Positions 44,322 to 53,442 of a DNA stretch of 64,000 nt are shown here, one piece after another. The notes below the pieces were generated by a model, which searched no databases, had not been told where the DNA came from, and saw nothing but the letters and a program-made list of their open reading frames with translations. Each line of letters opens with the position of its first letter. Positions within the stretch are counted from its first letter, which is position 1. A program made the translations under genes and the position numbers. Origin of the DNA: Bacteroidales bacterium (lineage in GTDB: Bacteria > Bacteroidota > Bacteroidia > Bacteroidales > UBA932); assembly GCA_015060395.1 (NCBI GenBank), contig SUYP01000009.1:19342-83341 (forward strand). The letters run 5' to 3'.

Positions 44322-45478
44322 ATATCATTGACTAACACTTTAACAATCCTTTCACAAGCCAATCCATCACCATAAGGATTAACGGCCTTACTCATTTTCT
44401 CGTAAGCTTTCTTATCATCAATAAGCATTGACACCTCATTAAAAATCATATTGTAGTTGGTGCCTACAAGCTTAACAGTACCTGCATCTAATGCCTCTGG
44501 ACGTTCGGTTGTATCACGCATTACAAGTACTGGCTTGCCAAGTCCAGGTGCCTCCTCCTGAATTCCACCGGAATCAGTCAGAACAATTGTCGACTTCTCC
44601 ATCAGATACACAAAGCTCAAATACTCCAGAGGTTCAATAAAGAACATATTTCCCAAATTAGAAAGATCCTCACCGAATACTTCACGAATAGGCTTTCTGA
44701 CATTCGGATTAAGATGCATTGGATATACAAAATCCACATCAGGATACTTTTCTGTCAAATCCTTGATTGCTGTACACATATTGATGAATCCATCACCGAA
44801 ATTCTCTCTTCTATGTCCCGTAATAAGGATTAGCTTTTTTCCATCTGCCAGTCTGTTGACATCATATCCAGACGTTTTGAGTGTGAGTTCAAGTTCAGTA
44901 TTTAGAGCTGGATCATTCTTTATTTTCTCAACTACCCAATATAAAGCATCAATAACTGTATTGCCCGTTACAACAATAGAGTCTTCAGCAATGGCCTCAC
45001 GAAGAAGATTCTGTTTACTCAGAGGAGTTGGAGCAAAATTATAAGAAGCGATTCGTCCTGTTATCTGACGATTCATTTCCTCTGGCCACGGGCTATAGAT
45101 ATTATGCGTACGCAAGCCCGCCTCCACGTGGCCTACCGGTATCTGCTGATAGAAGGCCGCAAGCGCCGCAGCAGTTGATGTCGTTGTGTCTCCGTGAACC
45201 AGGACAATATCAGGATGCGTTTCTTTCAACACATCACGCATTCCGGTAAGTACTCGTGCTGTGACATCATACAGATCCTGTCCTTGCTTCATAATATTAA
45301 GATCAAAGTCAGGAGTAATATCAAATATCTTAAGAACCTGGTCTAACATCTGGCGATGCTGACCGGTGACACAAACTATTGTTTCAAAAGTATCAGGATA
45401 TTTTTGGAACTCTTTTACAAGCGGTGCCATCTTAATAGCTTCAGGACGCGTTCCGAAAACAAGCATTATTTTTTTCAT
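44312..45478 (-). CDS. wecB: UDP-GlcNAc 2-epimerase, non-hydrolysing
   Basis: 388 residues. VFGTRPEAIKMAPLVKEF, CVTGQHRQMLDQVL, VHGDTTTS, HVEAGLRT, PEEMNR, GHRRENFG and DSGGIQEEAPGLGKPVLVMRDTTERPE are all present. It makes UDP-ManNAc from UDP-GlcNAc, which tviB could oxidise to UDP-ManNAcA. Codon use is less AT-rich than in its neighbours, suggesting a separate origin or a more conserved gene. Confidence 0.95.
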   Translation of the reverse strand: MKKIMLVFGTRPEAIKMAPLVKEFQKYPDTFETIVCVTGQHRQMLDQVLKIFDITPDFDLNIMKQGQDLYDVTARVLTGMRDVLKETHPDIVLVHGDTTTSTAAALAAFYQQIPVGHVEAGLRTHNIYSPWPEEMNRQITGRIASYNFAPTPLSKQNLLREAIAEDSIVVTGNTVIDALYWVVEKIKNDPALNTELELTLKTSGYDVNRLADGKKLILITGHRRENFGDGFINMCTAIKDLTEKYPDVDFVYPMHLNPNVRKPIREVFGEDLSNLGNMFFIEPLEYLSFVYLMEKSTIVLTDSGGIQEEAPGLGKPVLVMRDTTERPEALDAGTVKLVGTNYNMIFNEVSMLIDDKKAYEKMSKAVNPYGDGLACERIVKVLVNDICI

Positions 45479-45483
45479 AGACT

Positions 45484-46932
45484 CTATGATTTTCTTTTCT
45501 TAATATAATCGCATATCAAATTATGAATATAGGACAGATTCTCATCTTTAAAACATTTACATAATATCAAATATATTAAAGCGCCACAAATAATCTGTAA
45601 TATCAACAATAATTCATCAGAAATATTCAGGAATGTAAATAAATAAACAAAAACTCCCATCATTATAGATAGAATTAAAGATGGTAGAGTATCTAGAAGT
45701 TGGTCTGAAATCTTATAACCTAATAATTTTGCTGTAGGAGCTAAGTTAATGAAAATACAAATAAAATTATAGATGACAACTCCCCAAGCAATATACAACA
45801 CTCCTAATTTAACTGAAATTAGCAATATTATAATATCAATTACTTTCTTTACAGTTTCTAATCTCAATACTGTATTACTATATCCAAGCGCCTTGATTGC
45901 TTCCAAGTTTGATAAAGTTATAGGACGAAAAATATTAGAAATACTTAATATTTGTATAAATGGTACAACATTAATCCACTTATCAGTCAACAGGAAACGT
46001 ACCAAAGGTTCTGCCACAGTTATTAGGCCAATCGTCAATGGGTAAATAATAAAGCACGAAAGTTTTGTAGACCTTCGCATCATGGACTTAACACTATTCT
46101 TGTCGTCTTGATAATCTGCAAAAGTAGGTAATAATACAGCTTGAATAGATGCAAAAATATTATTCATTAATAAATTAGGGAATTGTTCACCTCTCTCAAA
46201 ATATGCTAAATTACTAGGTAAGTACAATTTACCAATTAACAACTTCCTAAGTTCTACGAATGTTACTATTATAATATTAGATAAGAAAATTTTCCACCCG
46301 TAATTAAACAACTGAACGAAGCGTGTATAAGAAAATATAGCAGAAGGTCTCCAGTTGATCGTATACCACATAATAACACAAATGATTGCATTACTCGCTA
46401 TACTCTGAACAACCAACGCCCATATTCCGGCTCCATTATATGCTAACAAAACACCTAAGAGACCCGAAATAAGTACCGATGCGAAACTACTATAGAATAA
46501 TTTATCAAAGAGCATCTTTCTTGACACATAGGCTCTCTGGACTGAGTTGAGCGCATAAAATGGTAGATTTAATGCTAGTACTCTGATGACATCTGAAAGA
46601 ATCGGTATATCATAAAAAGAAGCAATTAATGGCGCGGTTATAAATAAAAGAACATATAATATAACAGATACTACAATAGAAAAGTAAAAAATACTTGAAA
46701 AATCTATATTGTCTGCTTCTTTCTTTTGTATCAACGCTGTATTTAATCCTCCATCAATAATAATATTGCATAAATTTATAAATACAGTTATTAGTGCTAT
46801 AATACCATATTGTTCTGGCATTAACAATCTTGCCAGCAATATAGTTATTATAAAACTAACAAGCTGGCTTCCCACTTTCTCAAAGAATTTCCAAAACAGA
46901 GATTTTATAATGACATTACGCGATATATTCAT
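45484..46932 (-). CDS. Polysaccharide flippase (Wzx, MOP superfamily)
   Basis: 482 residues with about fourteen transmembrane segments. Start FWKFFEKVGSQLVSFIITILLARLLMPEQYGIIALITVFI is the typical Wzx/PST-type N-terminus. It flips lipid-linked repeat units to the periplasm for the EpsG-like polymerase. Strongly AT-rich; 6 nt before wecB. Similar proteins export teichuronic acids, so the precise cargo is not defined. Confidence 0.9.
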   Translation of the reverse strand: MNISRNVIIKSLFWKFFEKVGSQLVSFIITILLARLLMPEQYGIIALITVFINLCNIIIDGGLNTALIQKKEADNIDFSSIFYFSIVVSVILYVLLFITAPLIASFYDIPILSDVIRVLALNLPFYALNSVQRAYVSRKMLFDKLFYSSFASVLISGLLGVLLAYNGAGIWALVVQSIASNAIICVIMWYTINWRPSAIFSYTRFVQLFNYGWKIFLSNIIIVTFVELRKLLIGKLYLPSNLAYFERGEQFPNLLMNNIFASIQAVLLPTFADYQDDKNSVKSMMRRSTKLSCFIIYPLTIGLITVAEPLVRFLLTDKWINVVPFIQILSISNIFRPITLSNLEAIKALGYSNTVLRLETVKKVIDIIILLISVKLGVLYIAWGVVIYNFICIFINLAPTAKLLGYKISDQLLDTLPSLILSIMMGVFVYLFTFLNISDELLLILQIICGALIYLILCKCFKDENLSYIHNLICDYIKKRKS

Positions 46933-47004
46933 TACTCACCATTAAATGTCGATACAAGATAATAAATTTTGTAGGCCTTTTACAACAGAAATTGTATACG
47001 TCAT

Positions 47005-48123
47005 TTATAATTTATACATCTCCTCATAATACCTCTGGTACTCCCCACTCGTCACGTTATCCATCCAGTCCTGGTTGTCGAGGTACCATCTGACTGTCTT
47101 CTCAATGCCTTCCTCGAACTGGAGGGAAGGTTCCCAACCGAGTTCGTTATGGAGTTTGGTCGAGTCGATTGCATATCTAAGATCGTGCCCTGCGCGGTCG
47201 GTGACGAAAGTAATCAGGCGGAGGCTGTGTCCTTCGGGATTTCCGAGCAGACGATCAACGGTCTTGACCATAACCTTGATGAGGTCGATGTTCTTCCATT
47301 CGTTGAAGCCTCCGATGTTGTAGGTCTGTGCGGTACGACCCTCGTGGAAGATGAGATCGATGGCGCGGGCGTGGTCCTCTACATATAGCCAGTCACGTAC
47401 ATTCTCGCCTTTTCCATATACAGGGAGAGGCTTGCCTTTGCGTATATTATTGATAAACAGAGGAATGAGCTTTTCCGGGAACTGGTACGGGCCGTAGTTG
47501 TTGGAGCAGTTCGAGATCACGACCGGCATTCCGTATGTATCGTGGAATGAGCGGACGAAATGGTCACTGCTTGCCTTGGAGGCAGAGTATGGACTATGCG
47601 GATTGTATGGAGTGTCTTCGCGGAAGAAGTCGGTGCCGTATGGAGGATTGCCTTCGGGCTTGTCAAGAGCAAGGGCACCATAGACTTCGTCGGTGGAGAC
47701 GTGATAGAAACGGCAAGGGATTCTCACGTCGCTGCTCTCCTCAGAAGGACAATTCCAGCCCATCGGTTCCCAGTTGAGACGGGCAGCCTGGAGAAGGGAA
47801 AGGGTGCCGAGAACATTTGTGCGGGCAAAGGTGAAAGGATCCTTGATGGAACGGTCAACGTGTGACTCGGCAGCAAGGTGGATGATACCGTCAACGTTCT
47901 CTTCCTTGATCAGTGCCGATACTGCTTCAAAGTCGCATATATCCATCTTCACGAACCGATAGTTCGGTCTGTCCTCTATGTCGCGGAGATTGGCAAGGTT
48001 GCCGGCGTATGTAAGTTTGTCAACATTTATGATGCGGTAGTCGGGGTATTTGTTGACAAAGAGTCTTACTACGTGGCTGCCGATGAAGCCGGCGCCACCT
48101 GTTATGATTATGTTTCTTTTCAT
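47005..48123 (-). CDS. rfbB: dTDP-glucose 4,6-dehydratase
   Basis: 372 residues, extended [42 protein letters not shown] and [15 protein letters not shown] with the catalytic Tyr-Lys. It makes dTDP-4-keto-6-deoxyglucose. Two short insertions are visible around residues 118-135 and 150-165 compared with enteric RfbB, as usual in Bacteroidetes. It overlaps rfbA by 4 nt. No rfbC or rfbD follows, so the end product depends on genes elsewhere. Confidence 0.96.
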   Translation of the reverse strand: MKRNIIITGGAGFIGSHVVRLFVNKYPDYRIINVDKLTYAGNLANLRDIEDRPNYRFVKMDICDFEAVSALIKEENVDGIIHLAAESHVDRSIKDPFTFARTNVLGTLSLLQAARLNWEPMGWNCPSEESSDVRIPCRFYHVSTDEVYGALALDKPEGNPPYGTDFFREDTPYNPHSPYSASKASSDHFVRSFHDTYGMPVVISNCSNNYGPYQFPEKLIPLFINNIRKGKPLPVYGKGENVRDWLYVEDHARAIDLIFHEGRTAQTYNIGGFNEWKNIDLIKVMVKTVDRLLGNPEGHSLRLITFVTDRAGHDLRYAIDSTKLHNELGWEPSLQFEEGIEKTVRWYLDNQDWMDNVTSGEYQRYYEEMYKL

Positions 48124-48992
48124 TTCAACAGAGATAAGAGATATTGACCGTATTGGTTCTTGAGCATAGGCTGGGCAAGTTCGCGGATACGTTCCGGTGT
48201 GATCCAGCCATTGATATATGCGATCTCTTCCAAACAGGCGATCTTGAGCCCCTGACGTTTTTCTATCACTTCGACAAATGTAGATGCCTCTGAAAGTGAA
48301 TCGTGAGTTCCGGTGTCGAGCCAGGCGAATCCTCTTCCCAGATTCTGTACGCGTAACTCTCCATCCGACAGGAAGCGTTGGTTGACTGTTGTTATTTCAA
48401 GTTCTCCTCTCGCTGACGGCTTTACATTCTTCGCGACCTCCACTACTTTGTTCGGATAGAAGTATAGGCCCACTACAGCATAATTAGACTTCGGTTCCTT
48501 CGGTTTTTCTTCTATAGAGAGGCAGTTTCCGTCTTTATCGAACTCGGCAACTCCGTAACGCTGCGGATCGCTGACCCAATATCCGAAGATCGTAGCTTTC
48601 CTATCTTCTTCTGCTGCCCTTACAGCTTCACGAAGCATAGGCACAAAGTCATTGCCGTGGAATATGTTGTCACCCAATACCATACAGGCGCAATCATCCC
48701 CTATGAATTCCTCACCTATTATGAATGCCTGTGCAAGACCATCTGGAGAGGGCTGCTCTGCATACGAAAAGTTTACACCATAATCCGAGCCGTCACCAAG
48801 AAGTCTTTGGAAGCCCGGAAGGTCGTATGGTGTGGAAATGATGAGTATATCCTTTATCCCGGCCTGCATAAGCACGGAAAGAGGATAATATATCATCGGC
48901 TTATCAAAGATAGGGAGCATCTGCTTGCTGATTCCCTTGGTTATAGGATAGAGGCGTGTTCCACTTCCACCGGCGAGGACGATTCCTTTCAT
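48120..48992 (-). CDS. rfbA: Glucose-1-phosphate thymidylyltransferase
   Basis: 290 residues. [42 protein letters not shown] is the canonical N-terminus; [11 protein letters not shown] and [12 protein letters not shown] follow. It couples dTTP and glucose-1-phosphate to dTDP-glucose. It overlaps rfbB (ATGA) and follows the Wzz-like gene by 18 nt. Confidence 0.97.
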   Translation of the reverse strand: MKGIVLAGGSGTRLYPITKGISKQMLPIFDKPMIYYPLSVLMQAGIKDILIISTPYDLPGFQRLLGDGSDYGVNFSYAEQPSPDGLAQAFIIGEEFIGDDCACMVLGDNIFHGNDFVPMLREAVRAAEEDRKATIFGYWVSDPQRYGVAEFDKDGNCLSIEEKPKEPKSNYAVVGLYFYPNKVVEVAKNVKPSARGELEITTVNQRFLSDGELRVQNLGRGFAWLDTGTHDSLSEASTFVEVIEKRQGLKIACLEEIAYINGWITPERIRELAQPMLKNQYGQYLLSLLK

Positions 48993-49010
48993 AATAATGA
49001 TTTATGATTC

Positions 49011-50102
49011 TCAAAGGTTATTCTTGAATTTCTTCCAGAGGTCTTTTCCGAAAAGCACCCAGGCCGCTGCGCAACAGCCGGCCAGAAAAGTAAATGCAAT
49101 CAGAAGCTTAGCCTTGCTCGGTCCGGACTTCTTTGCGGGCACGCTTACAGGCTTAAGCACGGCAAAGACAGGTTTATCCTGCTGAGTCTTGATGCGGGCA
49201 CCTTCAAGCTGGGTCGCAACCTGTGAATATACCTGATAGGCCAGGTTCATCTCCTGCTGGAGCCTCTGTCTCTCAGCCTGGGCACTTTGGCGTATCACAT
49301 TCTTGTTGGAGTCCATATAGTCTGCGTATGCCTTCTGTGCAGCATAATAGTCTTGTTTGCGCTGGTCGCATATAACCGTAAGATTTTTTACATCCTGACG
49401 AGACTTCGACGTACGATAGTCGGACATAAACTCTTTCAGATTGGCCACTACTGCATCAAGGACCGTAGCCACGACCAGAGGATCCTGCATTTCCAATGAA
49501 AGCTGGGTCTTTCCTGTCTTTTTGTCAACAGTGACATTTATTTTCTTCGATAGGTAAGTTATTGCAGTTCTTTCATCCTTAGGCAGATTGAATACATCAA
49601 GTTCCGCTGCCGATGTGGAGTCCGATTCTTCCTCAGGCTTTACCAGTGACACAGCCCAGCCGAGAGCCTTGAACGGAGCCCCTATCACGTGACTCCACCA
49701 AGGACTTTTCTGATGATTCAGTATATATCCCTGCAGGGTCGTGTCGATCTGTCCATCCTGAGTCTTGACATTAAGGTCAAGAAGTTCGAAAAGAAAGGGA
49801 GTTGAAGCCACAACATCAGGATACATCTCATAATCGATGGCATCCATACTGTTGTCAAGACTGACTCCCATCATAGAGGCAATGGAACTGACACCAGACC
49901 CTACTCTTTGCTGTGTCTCTGGTGCAAGAAGAGCTGACGCACGGTAGGTCTTAGGAATGCTGAATCCGGCGACCAGACCGATAAAAGCTCCCACTGCACA
50001 CCAGATCAGAATCATCTTTCTGTTCTTCCAGAGCTTTGCAATAAGCTCCATTATGTCGATTTCCTGCTCTTCGCTATACTGCTGAATATTATTTTCCTGC
50101 AT
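49011..50102 (-). CDS. Wzz-like chain-length determinant protein
   Basis: 363 residues. Wzz fold: EIDIMELIAKLWKNRKMILIWCAVGAFIGLVAGFSIPKTYRASALLAPE with TM1 about 32-50, a coiled-coil periplasmic region (about 200-310), and TM2 about 332-352 before a basic tail, with no kinase domain. It sets the length of the polymer. It follows the six-SLBB export protein by 5 nt. A second Wzz-type domain, fused to a kinase, is at 54584-56980. Confidence 0.9.
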   Translation of the reverse strand: MQENNIQQYSEEQEIDIMELIAKLWKNRKMILIWCAVGAFIGLVAGFSIPKTYRASALLAPETQQRVGSGVSSIASMMGVSLDNSMDAIDYEMYPDVVASTPFLFELLDLNVKTQDGQIDTTLQGYILNHQKSPWWSHVIGAPFKALGWAVSLVKPEEESDSTSAAELDVFNLPKDERTAITYLSKKINVTVDKKTGKTQLSLEMQDPLVVATVLDAVVANLKEFMSDYRTSKSRQDVKNLTVICDQRKQDYYAAQKAYADYMDSNKNVIRQSAQAERQRLQQEMNLAYQVYSQVATQLEGARIKTQQDKPVFAVLKPVSVPAKKSGPSKAKLLIAFTFLAGCCAAAWVLFGKDLWKKFKNNL

Positions 50103-50107
50103 AAGAC

Positions 50108-52537
50108 TTATTGTTTAGATGCTTTTACCGGAGCGATTATATTATATATCGTTGCAAGCATTGTCGCAATCGATGATGATGTAGTGGCGATGCTGAGTAT
50201 ATTCTGGAGATTACTTTCCCTCTCGCGTCGCTGCGGAATCACAATCTCGCATCCTGGCTCAACTACGCCCTTGGATGTTTGGCGGGCTCGGGCGATGGTT
50301 CCGTTCATATAGATTACGTATGCCTTGCTTCTCTTAGGACGGTAGCCATATCCTCCGGCCATATTCACATAGTCCTTCACAGTAAATGAGGAATTGTAAC
50401 CGACAACATTAGGATACATCACATTTCCTGATATCTTGACAGTGTTGATATATTCCGGAATCAAAAGGACATCCTTTCTTCTGAGCACGAGGTCGGCTTC
50501 ACACCCAGGATCTGCAAGAGCCGCTTCAAGATCGATACCCACGCTATAGGTCTGGTCCAGATCGAGATTCTCGACATTCACACTATCCTTTCCGGAGGTA
50601 AGCACTACAAGACCGGCTCTGGTCCTGTTTCTTTCTTCAGCCAAGGTATATCTGATAAGACGTGCACCTCTTACGTAAGCCCATTTGTTAAGTCCACCGG
50701 ATCTCTTCACAAGGTCGGAGAGACGCTCAGCCTTGTTTGTAAGGACATATTCTCCAGGGAACATAACCTCGCCACTGATCGTTACCTTACCCTGAGCCTG
50801 ATAGCCAGGACTTCTTCTGACATATACATAGTCGTATGGCTGAAGTATGAAGTCCCCGCCTCCGTCGATTATATAACCGTCCTTGAAAGAGAATGAAAAG
50901 ACTTCGGCAATTGCCTCTGGCTGTTCCATACTTTTGGAGTCTTTGATTCGACGGCTGACATCAATCTTGGCTGTCGAGGCTGATTCGAGAAGGCCTCCTG
51001 CCTGGAGAATCAGATCCTCGATTGTGGTATTCTCTTCAAAGACGAAAGTACCTGGACGGGCTACTTCGCCTTCAATTGTCAATGTACCGATGTCATTAAG
51101 GTCGTGTATGCTGGCAATATAAAGGAGGTCATTTCTCTTCAAAGGCACATCCTCCGCCTTGCCTTCAAGAATAGCCTTCACATCGATCGGAATCACTTCC
51201 AAAGTGAAATCTTCCCTTTCTCTATGAAGCAGTGCTCTGTTGGTGAAGGCATCTCCCTTGAGTCCGTCCGCCTTCCTGATCAGCTGGGATACAGTCTTGA
51301 TCTCATCGCCAAGCTGATAGATTCCCGGACGATATACTGCTCCCTTGATCTCAAGCTTATTCTCATATCTGTCGATCATTGTTCCTACAGTCACAAGGTC
51401 GCCATCCATCATCACAAACTCATCATATTGAGGAGTCTCAACAGTAAAGACCTGATACTCAGCACCATTCTGACGCACCACCCTTATATTGGACTTATAA
51501 GCATCACCAGCGAATCCTCCTGCATAGTCCAGAAGATCTCTGACGGTCTCGCCTTCCTTCAGTTCGTATGCCATCGGGCGCTTTACACTTCCGTCAATAT
51601 CTACGAGATTCTTATATGGAGACACGATGATAAGGTCGCCTTCTTCGAGCGTAATTTCATCCGGAGCATTTCCATCCATCATAAACTCGTAAAGGTCTGC
51701 CGAGGCCTTCAGTTTTCCGTTTCTGAAAAGCTTGATTTCACGAAGAGTACCCAATTCATTAACACCGCCGGCGCGATATATGGCGTGAAGCATATTGGAG
51801 AAAGAAGACATAGCGTATGTTCCAGGCACCTTTACTTCACCCATAACATTCACCTGGATTGTCCTGATGTTTCCGAGAGTCAGCTTGATCTCGGAGCTGG
51901 CATCTTCTCCATCGACTGCATAGATCTGACCGAGCTTGCGGCGCATATACGAATCTGCCTCCTTGACTGTCATTCCGTTCAGATTGACAAGGCCGATATC
52001 TGCAATATTGATGTAGCCTTCCGGCGAAATGGTCTGACGGATTGTGGCCTGGTTGGTTCCCCATATATCTATGATCACCTCATCGCCAGGACCGAGACGA
52101 TAGTTGACAGGCGTCGGAAGGTTGGCACTCGGAGCGAAGGAGAGCTGCCGGTTGGAGAATATATTGTGCCCGAATACCTCCCGGGTCTCATCATTCTCCT
52201 CAACGATATCATCAGCGATTATATCCATTGATCCCACGTCGGCATTCATAGCACCTTTGTTGACACGTCTCTGTCTTTCCTGGGCACCTGCCATCTTCAC
52301 TGCTTCAGTCTGACCGGCCTGATCTTTCTCCATAGCCTCCTTGATTCTCTCCGCCTGTTCTTTTGTCACACCGGCAGCGGCGAGCTCCTTGATCATTTCA
52401 TTCTGGGACTTTCCTGTCGCCATACCGTCCTTCACAAATTCGATGACGGCATCGTCTGTCATCTGTGCCCGTGCCGGCAATGAAAGCCCCAGCAACGGGA
52501 TGACAGCAATCAAAACAAATGCAAATTTCCTTATCAT
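50108..52537 (-). CDS. Multi-SLBB polysaccharide export protein (Wza-like)
   Basis: 809 residues, Sec signal 1-24 (cut after ARA). After an acidic and Gln-rich helical stretch there is a Poly_export domain (VNYRLGPGDEVIIDIWG near 143-160), then six SLBB repeats, each with the pattern G-V-x-x-PG-x-Y...L-x-x-AGG (for example VMGEVKVPGTYA, IKGAVYRPGIYQ, ISGEVMFPGEYV). A C-terminal hydrophobic segment may anchor it. It would form a long periplasmic and outer-membrane export channel. Typical Wza has two SLBB; Bacteroidetes commonly encode such long forms. It is the first structural gene after upxY. Confidence 0.93.
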   Translation of the reverse strand: MIRKFAFVLIAVIPLLGLSLPARAQMTDDAVIEFVKDGMATGKSQNEMIKELAAAGVTKEQAERIKEAMEKDQAGQTEAVKMAGAQERQRRVNKGAMNADVGSMDIIADDIVEENDETREVFGHNIFSNRQLSFAPSANLPTPVNYRLGPGDEVIIDIWGTNQATIRQTISPEGYINIADIGLVNLNGMTVKEADSYMRRKLGQIYAVDGEDASSEIKLTLGNIRTIQVNVMGEVKVPGTYAMSSFSNMLHAIYRAGGVNELGTLREIKLFRNGKLKASADLYEFMMDGNAPDEITLEEGDLIIVSPYKNLVDIDGSVKRPMAYELKEGETVRDLLDYAGGFAGDAYKSNIRVVRQNGAEYQVFTVETPQYDEFVMMDGDLVTVGTMIDRYENKLEIKGAVYRPGIYQLGDEIKTVSQLIRKADGLKGDAFTNRALLHREREDFTLEVIPIDVKAILEGKAEDVPLKRNDLLYIASIHDLNDIGTLTIEGEVARPGTFVFEENTTIEDLILQAGGLLESASTAKIDVSRRIKDSKSMEQPEAIAEVFSFSFKDGYIIDGGGDFILQPYDYVYVRRSPGYQAQGKVTISGEVMFPGEYVLTNKAERLSDLVKRSGGLNKWAYVRGARLIRYTLAEERNRTRAGLVVLTSGKDSVNVENLDLDQTYSVGIDLEAALADPGCEADLVLRRKDVLLIPEYINTVKISGNVMYPNVVGYNSSFTVKDYVNMAGGYGYRPKRSKAYVIYMNGTIARARQTSKGVVEPGCEIVIPQRRERESNLQNILSIATTSSSIATMLATIYNIIAPVKASKQ

Positions 52538-52686
52538 AACTTCAAAATATTATACAAAAAGGGACACCCGGAATCAGCATATTTCCGTGCGTCAGTCAAT
52601 TCTTATTGCCATATTGGCCCAGGCCAAATCGAGGTGCGCTATCCAGCAGCATCATACAATCCAGCATAATATACATTGCAATCAAG

Positions 52687-52694
52687 CAAAGATA
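52687..52694 (-). promoter_or_regulatory. -7 element TATCTTTG for the main capsule operon
   Basis: Minus-strand TATCTTTG, 149 nt before the export-protein ATG at 52537, with no clear -33 element. It would give a leader of about 143 nt that includes TTGGCC/GGCCAA (52614-52627). Weak without a partner element, it may depend on read-through from upxY. Confidence 0.45.
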
Positions 52695-52733
52695 GCATTT
52701 AAAAACGGTTTTCTGAAAGAAAAGAGACGAATT

Positions 52734-52759
52734 GCCGCATTTTCAGGCTTAAATGCGGC
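52734..52759 (-). terminator. Hairpin immediately after upxY
   Basis: GCCGCATTT (52734-52742) pairs perfectly with AAATGCGGC (52751-52759) around an 8-nt loop, 2 nt after the upxY stop. Towards the capsule genes it is followed by a pyrimidine-rich stretch. It is a plausible conditional terminator for UpxY-controlled read-through into the capsule operon. Confidence 0.6.
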
Positions 52760-52761
52760 GA

Positions 52762-53223
52762 TTATAAGATTTCCAGATCGGATGCAGATATGTATGTGGT
52801 AGCTATCGCCATCAGACCAGGCAGTTCGACCACGACGCGACGGGAACGTTTCACTCTCGTAACAACTCCCTCCACACCCTGTAGCGGGCCGGACTTGACC
52901 CTCACCTTCTGCCCCTCGCGGATCTTAGAAGAAACTATCTCGAGGTAAAGGGCTTCGTCAGCCATAATGCGGCTTACCTTTATGAAGTCTTCCATTGCCT
53001 TATCCGGTACGATTATGGGATTGCGCGTGGCCTTGTCCCACATATATCTGGCCGGACAGGCCTCTCCCAGGCCGGTCATATATGCGTCTAGAGCTTCCTT
53101 TTCAGTCCTCACGAAGCACAGGTTGGACACTGCCGGAACAAATGTCTCAAATCCGTCCTCTTCCAGAGTCTTGCAGAACTTCCTCTCGCGCCCGTATGTT
53201 ACCCTTATCGCATACCACTTCAT
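52762..53223 (-). CDS. upxY: UpxY-family transcription antiterminator (NusG paralogue)
   Basis: 153 residues from ATG 53223. NusG N-terminal domain MKWYAIRVTYGRERKFCKTLEEDGFETFVP and C-terminal KOW domain KVRVKSGPLQGVEGVVTRVKRSRRVVVELPG. In Bacteroides, UpxY proteins keep RNA polymerase from stopping in the 5' leader of their own capsule operon. An upstream in-frame start at 53316 was rejected because the promoter (53228-53258) lies in that extension and the conserved family starts at MKWYAIR. No upxZ inhibitor gene and no invertible promoter accompany it. Confidence 0.92.
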   Translation of the reverse strand: MKWYAIRVTYGRERKFCKTLEEDGFETFVPAVSNLCFVRTEKEALDAYMTGLGEACPARYMWDKATRNPIIVPDKAMEDFIKVSRIMADEALYLEIVSSKIREGQKVRVKSGPLQGVEGVVTRVKRSRRVVVELPGLMAIATTYISASDLEIL

Positions 53224-53227
53224 AGCG

Positions 53228-53258
53228 CAAAGATAATCATAAAGAGGGTGCTTTGCAA
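53228..53258 (-). promoter_or_regulatory. Promoter of upxY, abutting the start codon
   Basis: TTG (53258-53256), 20 nt, TATCTTTG (53235-53228), a good consensus match. Only 4 nt separate the -7 element from the ATG at 53223-53221, so transcription should begin at or next to the start codon. Confidence 0.75.
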
Positions 53259-53412
53259 TGGTCGGGAGCAGAAGACAACATTTAAGCGTGGCAATCAAAT
53301 GACTGAACAGCAACAACTTGTCATAAGATTGTAAGGCTAGATGGAAACATAGTCCACCAATAACGCAGTGACTATCAGAGGATTAGACACCACGCGATCA
53401 TACATATATCTA

Positions 53413-53437
53413 TAAAAAAGCCACCTACCGGTGGCTT
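53413..53437 (-). terminator. Intrinsic terminator of ssrA
   Basis: On the minus strand AAGCCACC, a 4-nt loop, GGTGGCTT, followed by a T-run (53417-53413), 6 nt beyond the tmRNA 3' end. Confidence 0.9.
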
Positions 53438-53442
53438 CATTG

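Larger units (their letters stand above)
38230..46990. other. AT-rich serotype-specific block of the capsule locus
   Basis: From the first glycosyltransferase (38256) to the Wzx flippase (46932) the sequence is visibly richer in A and T, with Lys/Ile/Asn-rich proteins, than the fnl genes on one side and rfbAB on the other. The tviB and wecB genes inside are intermediate. This is the usual pattern for exchangeable flippase, polymerase and transferase genes. No mobile gene borders it. Confidence 0.75.

Noticed and set aside
51104..52231. Long plus-strand open frame of 375 codons
   Set aside because: It is antisense to the six-SLBB export protein, whose repeats are conserved; the frame is a shadow.
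52538..53260. Possible invertible capsule promoter
   Set aside because: I looked for inverted repeats flanking the upxY and capsule promoters and found only short hairpins, and no invertase gene is in the window.
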